Of a stretch of 6,876 nucleotides of DNA, positions 1 to 5,776 are shown in pieces. A model generated the notes under the pieces. The model worked only from the letters and a program-made list of their open reading frames with translations, did no database searches and was not told where the DNA came from. The stretch is taken from assembly GCA_937922105.1 (NCBI GenBank), contig CAKZVN010000149.1, positions 1 through 6,876 of the forward strand, written 5' to 3'. The stretch is from an uncultured Litorilinea sp. GTDB taxonomy: Bacteria > Chloroflexota > Anaerolineae > Caldilineales > Caldilineaceae. The position numbers and the translations under genes are program-made. Each line of letters opens with the position of its first letter. Within the stretch, counting starts at the first letter, position 1.

Positions 1-1
1 G

Positions 2-1945
2 CGCCGGGCCTATCCCGATTGGGTCATCGAACGTGCCGGGCTGCGTGTGATCACCACGTTGGACCTGGAGATGCAGAACTTGGCCCAACGCATTGTGGCG
101 GAGGAGGTGGCGCGCCTGCGCCCGGTCTATGACCTGTCCAACGCTGCGCTGATCGCGCTCAAGCCGGGCACGGCGGAGATTCTCGCGATGGTGGGCAGCG
201 CCGACTTTCATAACGCGGCGATTGCCGGGCAGGTGAACGTGACCGTGCGCTTGCGCCAGCCGGGCAGTGCCATCAAGCCGGTGCTCTATGCCCTGGCTTT
301 CGACGAGCTCGTCATTAGCCCGGCGACGGTGATCTGGGACGTGGAAGCCAGCTATCGTCTGAGCGAGAACGATCTCTATCGCCCGCGCAATTATGACGAG
401 ACCTTCCACGGTCCGATCACCGCACGCGGGGCGCTGGCGAACAGCTACAACGTACCGGCGGTCAAACTCCTGGATGCAGTGGGGGTGACGCGTATGTTGG
501 AAGGCGCGCGCGCGATGGGGATTGCCAGCCTGGACCGTGAGCCGTCGTGGTACGGGCTGAGCCTGACCCTGGGCGGCGGGGATGTGACTTTGCTCGACTT
601 GACCACCGCGTTTCACACGCTGGCAAACGACGGCTTCTATCACCCGCCCCAGTCGATCGCCGCGGTGACCGGCGCGCCCGATGGGCACGCGCCGGACTTG
701 GGTCTCCCGCCGTCACGCGCGGTGGTGAGTCCGGCTGCTGCGTATTTGGTCACGGATATTTTAAGCGATAACGCGGCGCGCACGCCCGCGTTCGGGGCGA
801 ATAGTCCCTTGCGTCTAAGTCTCCCGGCTGCGGTTAAGACCGGCACGACCACCGACTATCGCGACAACTGGACGGTGGGCTATACGCGCTTCTTGGTGGC
901 GGGCGTGTGGGCGGGCAACAGCGACGGTCGTCCTATGCGCCGCGCCAGCGGCATCACCGGGGCCGCGCCGATCTGGCAAGCCTTTATGCAGGCGGTCTTG
1001 GACGACGAGCGCATGCTCATGCGCATGGGCGCGCCACTGGAGCCGTCGGCGTGGGAGTTTGTGGGCGCGCCCGGCGCCGTGCGGGTCCCCATCGCCTGCC
1101 CGCCGGGTTTGTCCTGCCCGGAGGAGGAGTGGTTCACGGAGGCGTGGCTGGCGCGCACGGGGGACGACGGTCCCCTCGCCGACACTGCGGTGGTGGAGAC
1201 CATGAATACGGTTTATGTTCGGACAGGAGGCGTGGAGATTCCCGTGGCGGCGTGCAGCGCGGAAACGGGTGTCTCACGCCAGTTGTTGCGGCTGCCGGTG
1301 GGCTTGGGCCGCGTGCTGCCGCCGCTGGACGCCGTGGCGGAGGACGCTCTGCCCGCGCCCGACGCGGAGCGCAGCCGGCGCATCGCTGAGGAACAGCGGG
1401 CCGCGTTGGCGTGGAGCGCGCAAACAGGCATTCCACTCTATGTGGGGCCGTGCGACCAAGCCGAATCACGAGTGCGCGAGTTGCTGCAAAACCAGGACCT
1501 GATTGTGCGCATTGATGCCTTCACCGATCGCGTGGCGTCGGTGACCGGAGGCGCAGCGGGCCGTCCCGTGGTGACGCAGGCGGCGCCTGCCGCGCCGCCG
1601 CCCTCCAGCGCCTATAATCTGGTGGTGGTGACGCATGATCGGGGATGCGGCGGTAACTTTGTCATGGGCACGGTCCGCAATCGCAGCGGGCAGTTGGTGC
1701 CGGGGGTGCGCGTGCTCTATCGGGACGAGTACGGCGCAATCCAAGAGCAGACCACCGGCGCGGGCGCCGAAGGCTATGGCGCCTTCCGCTTCCCGGTCTT
1801 GGCCGCCGGTCAACCGCACACCATCTTCGTCACGCTTTTGGATCGTGGCGGCGGCGCCATGAGTCCTACGGCGAACGTGCCCCATTTCCAGGGTGGGCCG
1901 AGCGACTTGGGCTGCCACTTTGTGCTCTGGCAGGGTGTGGACTGA
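2..1945 (+). CDS. Class A penicillin-binding protein (transglycosylase/transpeptidase), 5' end missing
   Basis: Bifunctional peptidoglycan synthase of the outer membrane-face type that polymerises glycan strands and cross-links stem peptides; only the linker, transpeptidase domain and C-terminal tail are present. The frame is open to the left edge (RRAYPDWVIERAGLRVITTLD), so the GTG at 47 is an internal Val codon; LRVITTLDLEMQ is the usual junction after the family 51 glycosyltransferase domain. Counting that Val as residue 1, the three catalytic motifs are intact: SAIK (Ser74 acylated by substrate or beta-lactam, Lys77; bases 266-277), SYN (133-135; 443-451) and KTGT (264-267; 836-847). GPITARGALANSYNVPAVKL and the WAGNSDGRPM stretch also fit the family. 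After an approximately 200-residue region with a few Cys comes a Pro/Ala linker and an extra domain (about 520-632) starting SAYNLVVVTHDRGCGG and ending near LGCHFVLW. Family identity is secure; the exact subfamily (PBP1A-like or PBP1C-like) is not. Confidence 0.93.
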   Translation, partial: RRAYPDWVIERAGLRVITTLDLEMQNLAQRIVAEEVARLRPVYDLSNAALIALKPGTAEILAMVGSADFHNAAIAGQVNVTVRLRQPGSAIKPVLYALAFDELVISPATVIWDVEASYRLSENDLYRPRNYDETFHGPITARGALANSYNVPAVKLLDAVGVTRMLEGARAMGIASLDREPSWYGLSLTLGGGDVTLLDLTTAFHTLANDGFYHPPQSIAAVTGAPDGHAPDLGLPPSRAVVSPAAAYLVTDILSDNAARTPAFGANSPLRLSLPAAVKTGTTTDYRDNWTVGYTRFLVAGVWAGNSDGRPMRRASGITGAAPIWQAFMQAVLDDERMLMRMGAPLEPSAWEFVGAPGAVRVPIACPPGLSCPEEEWFTEAWLARTGDDGPLADTAVVETMNTVYVRTGGVEIPVAACSAETGVSRQLLRLPVGLGRVLPPLDAVAEDALPAPDAERSRRIAEEQRAALAWSAQTGIPLYVGPCDQAESRVRELLQNQDLIVRIDAFTDRVASVTGGAAGRPVVTQAAPAAPPPSSAYNLVVVTHDRGCGGNFVMGTVRNRSGQLVPGVRVLYRDEYGAIQEQTTGAGAEGYGAFRFPVLAAGQPHTIFVTLLDRGGGAMSPTANVPHFQGGPSDLGCHFVLWQGVD

Positions 1946-1981
1946 GGCGCGTGAGATTTCGCGATCCGGCACGCAGTTGCG

Positions 1982-1987
1982 TACAAT
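1982..1987 (+). promoter_or_regulatory. Candidate -10 element upstream of the repeat-protein gene
   Basis: TACAAT matches the TATAAT consensus at five of six positions and lies 36 bases after the penicillin-binding protein stop. No good -35 hexamer sits 16-18 bases upstream (the 17-base position reads TCGCGA), so this rests on the -10 alone. If used, transcription would start near 1994 and leave a leader of roughly 35 to 95 bases, depending on which start codon is right. No terminator is visible between the two genes, so read-through from upstream is also possible. Confidence 0.25.
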
Positions 1988-2086
1988 CGCAGCCGGGGGA
2001 ACCGGTCAGCGGAGTGCGCTGTATCTGTGATGAAGTGGCCTGCGGTGCGCATCTCGGGCGCGCTGCGGGCAACGAAGCTGTGCAGC

Positions 2087-3319
2087 ATGATGGAGCGTGA
2101 CGACTTTCAACCGCAAGAGCATCCCTCCGCCGGGCGCACACCGGTGGCGCAGCGCGCCGTGCTGCTGGCGCTGGCTTTGCTTCTGGCTGCGGGCGCGCTT
2201 TGGACATATTGGCCTGATGACGGCGCGCGGTTGTGGGCACAGGGATTTGCGAATTCACCCCTGCCGGAACCGACGCCTACCCGTCCGCGGCGCGTGGTGA
2301 ATGAAATTCTCTCGCCCCAGCCGGGCGATGCCATGGCGCGTTCCTACCCGGTGGTGGGGACGGCGCTGATCCCGGTCTTCAACCGCTACGAGGCGCATCT
2401 TTCGCCCGCGGGGATGGAAGCATGGACTTTCCTCTATACCAGCCACCGCGTGGTCTATAATGACGTGCTTTTTCTCTTGGACACGACCCAGTTCCCGGAC
2501 GGCTTGTACGATTTGCGTATCCGCGCCATCAACGACTCCGGCAACTATACCGAGAGCTTTGTGCGCGGGGTGGAGATTCGCAACGCCAACCCGCCTACGC
2601 CGACCCCGCCGCCGGGCGCGACTGCGCCGCCCTTCTCGGCTTTGCCCGTACCCACGCCGACCCCAACCCCTGATCCGCGGCGCCAGGGGCCTGAGGGACA
2701 AGGCTTCTTTGCGCCGGATGCCGGTGCAGTGGTACGCGGGGATGTGCCCATCATCGCCACAGTCAACGGACGGCCCAGCAATCCCTTCGTGAGCTACCGG
2801 CTGGACTTTTCTCAGGCTGGTTTGGAAAATTGGCAGTGGCTCGCAGGTGGCGAGACCCAGGTCTGGCAAGGCCCGATTGCCGTATGGGAGACGACGCGTT
2901 TCCCCGACGGGCTGTATGATTTGCGCCTGCGCATCGTCTATCGCGACGGGAATTACAACGAGTATTTCCTGCGCAACTTGAGCGTTGCCAACCAGGGCGC
3001 GCCGGTGCTGGCATTTGCGCCGCCGGTGGGGATCACCGCCCCACGCGCCAATGCGATGGTGAGCGGGGTGATGGAGGTGCGCGCAGTGATCCCGGAGTTG
3101 GAATTGCTGCGGTGGGAGTTGGCGTGGTCGCCCGGCGGTCGCGAACAATGGCAGCACGTGCTCAGCGGTGAGGAGCCGTTCCCGGGCGGTGTGCTGGCGC
3201 GGCTGGACGTGAGCCGCTTGCCGGCGGGCCTGTATGATTTGCGCCTGCGTATTGTGCGTCGCGATGCCAACTATATTGACTCGGTGGTGCGCGGGTTGCG
3301 CGTGAATGCCGAGCCGTAA
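2087..3319 (+). CDS. Membrane-anchored extracytoplasmic protein with three Ig-like repeats
   Basis: I do not recognise a named family. With ATG 2087 as start the product is 410 residues: a short charged N-terminus, a hydrophobic segment (about 24-42, AVLLALALLLAAGALWTYW) acting as uncleaved anchor or signal peptide, a Pro-rich stretch, then three repeats at about 75-166, 207-301 and 316-407. Each repeat ends with the signature FPDGLYDLRIR / FPDGLYDLRLR / LPAGLYDLRLR followed by a GNY, GNY or ANY turn, and carries W and LDTT / WETT / LDVS strands, which suggests a beta-sandwich. A Pro/Thr linker (about 168-196, with PTPTPTP) separates repeats 1 and 2. The protein has no Cys from this start. 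Start choice is uncertain: GTG 2027, ATG 2030 and ATG 2090 share the frame, GGAG at 2011-2014 would suit the upstream ones loosely, and none has a strong ribosome site. Its place beside a peptidoglycan synthase suggests a role at the cell surface; this is inference. Confidence 0.8.
   Translation: MMERDDFQPQEHPSAGRTPVAQRAVLLALALLLAAGALWTYWPDDGARLWAQGFANSPLPEPTPTRPRRVVNEILSPQPGDAMARSYPVVGTALIPVFNRYEAHLSPAGMEAWTFLYTSHRVVYNDVLFLLDTTQFPDGLYDLRIRAINDSGNYTESFVRGVEIRNANPPTPTPPPGATAPPFSALPVPTPTPTPDPRRQGPEGQGFFAPDAGAVVRGDVPIIATVNGRPSNPFVSYRLDFSQAGLENWQWLAGGETQVWQGPIAVWETTRFPDGLYDLRLRIVYRDGNYNEYFLRNLSVANQGAPVLAFAPPVGITAPRANAMVSGVMEVRAVIPELELLRWELAWSPGGREQWQHVLSGEEPFPGGVLARLDVSRLPAGLYDLRLRIVRRDANYIDSVVRGLRVNAEP
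2309..3307 (+). repeat. Three protein-level repeats of about 92-95 codons
   Basis: Copies lie at about 2309-2584, 2705-2989 and 3032-3307. Copies 2 and 3 share 20 identical bases (CTGTATGATTTGCGCCTGCG at 2912-2931 and 3230-3249, 318 bases or 106 codons apart). The matching site in copy 1 (from 2504) is diverged, and is 408 bases before that of copy 2 because of the inserted Pro/Thr linker. This points to copies 2 and 3 being the more recent duplication or having been homogenised. Confidence 0.8.
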
Positions 3320-3333
3320 TCGAATCGTTGCCG

Positions 3334-3384
3334 GAACAGCGCCGGTTCGTCGCGTTGTTGCGGGCTTGCCGGCGCATCTTGTTC
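3334..3384 (+). terminator. Possible imperfect terminator after the repeat-protein gene
   Basis: GAACAGCGCCGG (3334-3345) can pair with CCGGCGC (3369-3375) and TGTTC (3380-3384), giving 12 pairs interrupted by a four-base bulge with a 23-base loop. T-rich sequence follows (GGTTTTGCTGTATTGTTT), but it is not a clean T run. It starts 14 bases after the stop codon, which is the right place for a terminator, but the long loop and bulge make it weak. Confidence 0.25.
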
Positions 3385-3480
3385 GTGGGTTTTGCTGTAT
3401 TGTTTGCGAGAGGTGTGTTGGTCGGAGGTGTGACGGCGCACGCGCGGCGAGAGCCGCCCGCTTCTTTGCCCAGCGGGGAT

Positions 3481-3510
3481 TTGGCTACCGTACTCCGGTG
3501 GCAGTATAAT
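3481..3510 (+). promoter_or_regulatory. Candidate sigma70-type promoter for the LysM-FAS1 gene
   Basis: A perfect TATAAT (3505-3510) lies 18 bases after TTGGCT (3481-3486; four of six matches to TTGACA). The predicted start near 3517 would give a leader of about 190 bases containing both the dyad at 3549 and the hairpin at 3641. It is the best consensus promoter in the window and stands out against the GC-rich background. Confidence 0.5.
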
Positions 3511-3548
3511 GATCGAATTGTGCCGCAAGAGTTTGGCAGGTTCAATGC

Positions 3549-3563
3549 ACCGCAACTTGCGGT
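3549..3563 (+). promoter_or_regulatory. 7-1-7 inverted repeat, possible operator
   Basis: ACCGCAA-C-TTGCGGT is a perfect 15-base dyad. It sits 38 bases after the TATAAT element and 17 bases before TTGACA. With a single central base it is better suited to binding a dimeric regulator as DNA than to RNA hairpin formation, although six pairs with a three-base loop are possible. The regulator is unknown. Confidence 0.35.
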
Positions 3564-3580
3564 CTGCGCGACACGACCCC

Positions 3581-3614
3581 TTGACAGCCCTGGCGACGAA
3601 GCCGGCTGTATATT
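3581..3614 (+). promoter_or_regulatory. Second candidate promoter with an unusually long spacer
   Basis: A perfect TTGACA (3581-3586) is followed 22 bases later by TATATT (3609-3614); shifting to TGTATA (3607-3612) gives 20 bases. Normal spacing is 16-18, where the sequence is GC-rich and does not resemble a -10. Either only one half is used, or a spacer-remodelling activator would be needed. It would place a start near 3621, just before the leader hairpin. Confidence 0.3.
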
Positions 3615-3640
3615 AGACGGGTTCACACCAACCCAGGCAA

Positions 3641-3660
3641 GCCCTGCGCCGGTGCAGGGC
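3641..3660 (+). promoter_or_regulatory. Leader hairpin upstream of the LysM-FAS1 gene
   Basis: GCCCTGC (3641-3647) pairs perfectly with GCAGGGC (3654-3660), with a further G-U pair closing a CCGG loop. It lies 31 bases before the Shine-Dalgarno sequence and inside the transcript from either candidate promoter. Only TTTT, eight bases further on, resembles a terminator tail, so an mRNA-stabilising or translation-tuning leader element is more likely than termination. Confidence 0.4.
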
Positions 3661-3691
3661 AACAGAGTTTTATCCGACTCATGTTGATCTT

Positions 3692-3697
3692 GGAGGT
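3692..3697 (+). promoter_or_regulatory. Ribosome binding site that fixes the LysM-FAS1 start
   Basis: GGAGGT lies ten bases before ATG 3708. An in-frame ATG at 3681 is upstream of this site and would put the Shine-Dalgarno sequence inside the coding region, so 3708 is the better start. It also gives a clean signal peptide beginning MSKFSSIIRIRQ. Confidence 0.8.
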
Positions 3698-3707
3698 AAA
3701 ACGACCG

Positions 3708-5630
3708 ATGTCAAAGTTCTCGTCCATCATACGAATCCGGCAGGCGTTGAGCGTCCTGCTGGTGGCTGCGCTGTTGCTTGGGGGGGGCGCGATTGTGGCG
3801 CCGCCGCTCCAGGCCGCGCCGTCGGCGCAGGTGCAGTCGGCAGAGGTCGGCGGCGTGCTCACCGGCGGTCAATTTGCCAAGATTTGGTTGGGGCTTTCGA
3901 CCATTGACCGGGGCAGTAATGTCACGGTATTGGCCGAGTTCGACCGGCTGAACCCACAGAATAGCGGTCTCGGCTTCTATATCTTGACCGAAGACGGCTT
4001 GCGTGCAGTGTTGTCGGGCGCCGACTTGCGCACCAACAATCTGGCTGCGGGCAGCCGCCTTTCGCCCCAAACGCCGGAAAATCAGTTGGGCGCGGTGGTG
4101 CAGGGCAGCGCGTCGAATTACACCATCGTTGTCTTCAACGATTCGGCGACCGATGCCAGCTTCACCCTGCGCGTGACCAATGGTCTGATCTCCGACGACT
4201 CGGGGCAGGTACGCGACCTGCGCGCTGCGCCGACCCCGGCTCAGGCGGAGACTCCTGCCGCACCTGCCGCGACCCCGGTCCCCGTTGCCCCAGTTGCAGC
4301 GGCGACCCCTGCGCCGGCAGCAACGGCTACGCCTGCGGCGGAGACACCCGCTGCCGCGACCCCGGCTGCGACGATTACCGACGGCAAGGTCACGGCCCAG
4401 GTCATGCAGGGAGAATTGCCCAACCAAAATGACCAGCACTTCCTGGCGCTGGAGCCGAGTGTGCGCAATGGGACTGTTGTGCTCACCCTGAGCTTTGACC
4501 CGCAGGATAACCCGGAATTGGCGCGGCGCATCAATTTCTGGGTCCTGACCCCGGATGGGTTTGCGCGCTACGCCGACCCGGGCAACCGCACGCCGCCGGG
4601 TCAGTTGGCGCTCGCCGCAGGGAGCAGCGAGCCGGGGCTGGCGGGTAATGAGCGCCGGGCTACCTTTACCATTACCGGCTTTGGTCCCTATACGGTCATT
4701 GTCTACAACACCTCCAACGTGCCCGCGACCTATACCTTGCGGGCCGACGGTGGCGTATTGACCGACGACAGCCGTCAGACGTTGACGGCGCAACGCGCCG
4801 GGACCGCTGCGGCGGCACCTGCCGCGGCGGATGGAGCGGCAGCCGCTCCTGCGGCTCCTGCTGCGCCTGCAGCAACCGCTGCTGCGTCTGCCGGCGGCGG
4901 GCGTGCCGGTGAGCCGGGCGGCACCTACACTGTCCAACCGGGCGACACGCTGAGCCTGATTGCCCGCGACATCTATGGACAGATCGGGCTGTGGCAGGCT
5001 ATCTGTACCTTCAACAACCTGTCGAACTGTAACGTCATCGAGGTGGGTCAGGTGCTGCGCCTGCCCACGCGTGAACAGGCTGCGGCGGGCGCAACGGCTG
5101 CGGCGACCCCCGCCCCGGCTGCTACGGCAGCTGCGGCGGCGACCCCCGCACCGGCTGCTGGTGTTGCGGCTGCGGCAGCTGCGGCGGCGACGCCGACGCC
5201 TACCGAAGAGCCGGCTGCGGCGGTGAACTTGATGGCAGCCCTGCGTGCCGAGGGCAGCTTCACCAAGCTGGTACAAGCCTTGACCGCGGCGGGTCTCGCG
5301 CCCACGCTGGAGGGCGCGGGTCCCTTCACGATCTTGGCGCCCACCGACGCGGCCTTCGACGCGTTGCCCGCGGGGACTTTCGACTTGCTGTTGGCCAACC
5401 CCACCGCCCAGCTGACCACGCTCCTGCTCTACCACGTGCTGCCCAACCGCGTGCTCTCCACCGATTTGGCAAACGGGATGCAGGCGACCACCCAGCAGGG
5501 CAAGGCGGTTACCTTTGAGGTAGACGGCGGTGTCAAGGTCAACGGCGCCAATGTGAGCAAAGCCGACATCATCGCCACCAATGGCGTGATTCACGCCATT
5601 GACGCGGTGATCCTGCCCCCGCCCGACTAA
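3708..5630 (+). CDS. Secreted LysM and fasciclin (FAS1) domain protein with duplicated beta domain
   Basis: A 640-residue exported protein, probably held on the cell wall. Order from Met 3708: signal peptide about 1-36 (basic SIIRIRQ, hydrophobic ALSVLLVAALLLGGG, likely cut near LQA-A); beta-rich domain A about 48-171; Ala/Pro/Thr linker; related domain B about 226-362; linker; LysM about 405-454 (YTVQPGDTLSLIARDIYG to VGQVLRLP), which in known families binds GlcNAc-containing peptidoglycan; linker; FAS1 about 506-638 with FTILAPTDAAFDALP, the LLLYHVLPNRV segment and the closing NGVIHAIDAVILPP, a fold linked to adhesion. Domains A and B share YT(I/V)(V/I)V(F/Y)N, TLR and (I/L)(S/T)DDS and resemble prepeptidase C-terminal-like sandwiches, but I cannot assign the family firmly. 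The only two Cys of the protein are both in LysM (433, 441) and may form a disulfide. It has its own promoter region and terminator, so it is probably monocistronic. Confidence 0.9.
   Translation: MSKFSSIIRIRQALSVLLVAALLLGGGAIVAPPLQAAPSAQVQSAEVGGVLTGGQFAKIWLGLSTIDRGSNVTVLAEFDRLNPQNSGLGFYILTEDGLRAVLSGADLRTNNLAAGSRLSPQTPENQLGAVVQGSASNYTIVVFNDSATDASFTLRVTNGLISDDSGQVRDLRAAPTPAQAETPAAPAATPVPVAPVAAATPAPAATATPAAETPAAATPAATITDGKVTAQVMQGELPNQNDQHFLALEPSVRNGTVVLTLSFDPQDNPELARRINFWVLTPDGFARYADPGNRTPPGQLALAAGSSEPGLAGNERRATFTITGFGPYTVIVYNTSNVPATYTLRADGGVLTDDSRQTLTAQRAGTAAAAPAAADGAAAAPAAPAAPAATAAASAGGGRAGEPGGTYTVQPGDTLSLIARDIYGQIGLWQAICTFNNLSNCNVIEVGQVLRLPTREQAAAGATAAATPAPAATAAAAATPAPAAGVAAAAAAAATPTPTEEPAAAVNLMAALRAEGSFTKLVQALTAAGLAPTLEGAGPFTILAPTDAAFDALPAGTFDLLLANPTAQLTTLLLYHVLPNRVLSTDLANGMQATTQQGKAVTFEVDGGVKVNGANVSKADIIATNGVIHAIDAVILPPPD
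3849..4793 (+). repeat. Duplicated beta-sandwich-like domain (A and B)
   Basis: Domain A spans about 3849-4220 and domain B about 4383-4793, separated by an Ala/Pro/Thr linker. They align in their second halves: NYTIVVFNDSATDASFTLRV with PYTVIVYNTSNVPATYTLRA, then GLISDDSGQ with GVLTDDSRQ. Their first halves share the idea of LTEDG / LTPDG strands but have diverged more. This is an old duplication visible in protein, not in DNA. Confidence 0.75.
5102..5159 (+). repeat. In-frame 36-base near repeat in the Ala/Pro/Thr linker
   Basis: A 22-base unit at 5102-5123 recurs at 5138-5159 with one mismatch. The 36-base offset equals 12 codons, so it repeats AATPAPAA in the linker between LysM and FAS1 without breaking the frame. 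Such repeats let linker length change by slippage or unequal recombination. Confidence 0.65.
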
Positions 5631-5677
5631 TCTGCGCGCAAGGGCATTTCGACTCGGGCTTCCCAGGACCGAGGTAC

Positions 5678-5717
5678 AATCCGGCGGACGGTGCACAGCC
5701 GTCCGCCGGATTTTTTT
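5678..5717 (+). terminator. Strong rho-independent terminator
   Basis: AATCCGGCGGACGG (5678-5691) pairs perfectly over 14 bases with CCGTCCGCCGGATT (5699-5712) around a seven-base loop, followed by seven T (5711-5717). It begins 47 bases after the LysM-FAS1 stop and ends that transcript, separating it from the helicase gene. It is the clearest RNA signal in the window. Confidence 0.95.
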
Positions 5718-5741
5718 GTAGGTTGGTGCCTTTCTGTGCGT

Positions 5742-5770
5742 TTGGGGAATCCGCACATCTGTGCTAAACT
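5742..5770 (+). promoter_or_regulatory. Extended -10 promoter directly in front of the helicase ATG
   Basis: TAAACT (5765-5770; four of six matches) is preceded by TG plus one base (5762-5764), which makes an extended -10, and by TTGGGG (5742-5747) 17 bases upstream. The expected start, six or seven bases after the hexamer, falls at about 5776-5777, on the A of the ATG at 5777. This suggests a leaderless mRNA. Confidence 0.4.
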
Positions 5771-5776
5771 GGGGAC

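Larger units (their letters stand above)
3320..3707 (+). other. Long intergenic region with promoter, dyad and leader structures
   Basis: These 388 bases hold no gene I can support. From left to right they contain an imperfect hairpin just after the upstream stop, a TATAAT promoter, an inverted repeat, a TTGACA element, a GC hairpin and the Shine-Dalgarno sequence of the next gene, each listed separately. A 119-codon open frame (TTG 3328 to 3687) crosses the region and begins with a signal-like hydrophobic stretch. However, its later half uses many A/T-ending and rare codons, and it overlaps the promoter elements and the downstream start, so I do not call it. Confidence 0.6.

Noticed and set aside
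3641..3675. Leader hairpin as an intrinsic terminator
   Set aside because: The T-rich stretch begins several bases after the stem and has only four T, unlike the clear terminator at 5678-5717.
3328..3687. A 119-codon frame with a hydrophobic N-terminus between the two surface genes
   Set aside because: TTG start without a ribosome site, A/T-ending codons in its second half, overlap with promoter elements and the next gene's upstream ATG. A small exported protein cannot be fully excluded.
3681..3707. ATG at 3681 as the start of the LysM-FAS1 gene
   Set aside because: The Shine-Dalgarno sequence at 3692-3697 would lie inside the gene, and the nine added residues (MLILEVKRP) spoil the signal-peptide start.
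4230..4380. Ala/Pro/Thr-coding repeats as a CRISPR or DNA satellite
   Set aside because: The similarity is codon-level low complexity within an open frame, without regular spacers or conserved repeat units.
5675..5680. TACAAT just before the LysM-FAS1 terminator, as a promoter for the helicase
   Set aside because: The last base is part of the terminator stem, no -35 fits, and a transcript from here would run straight into the terminator. The extended -10 at 5765 is a better candidate.
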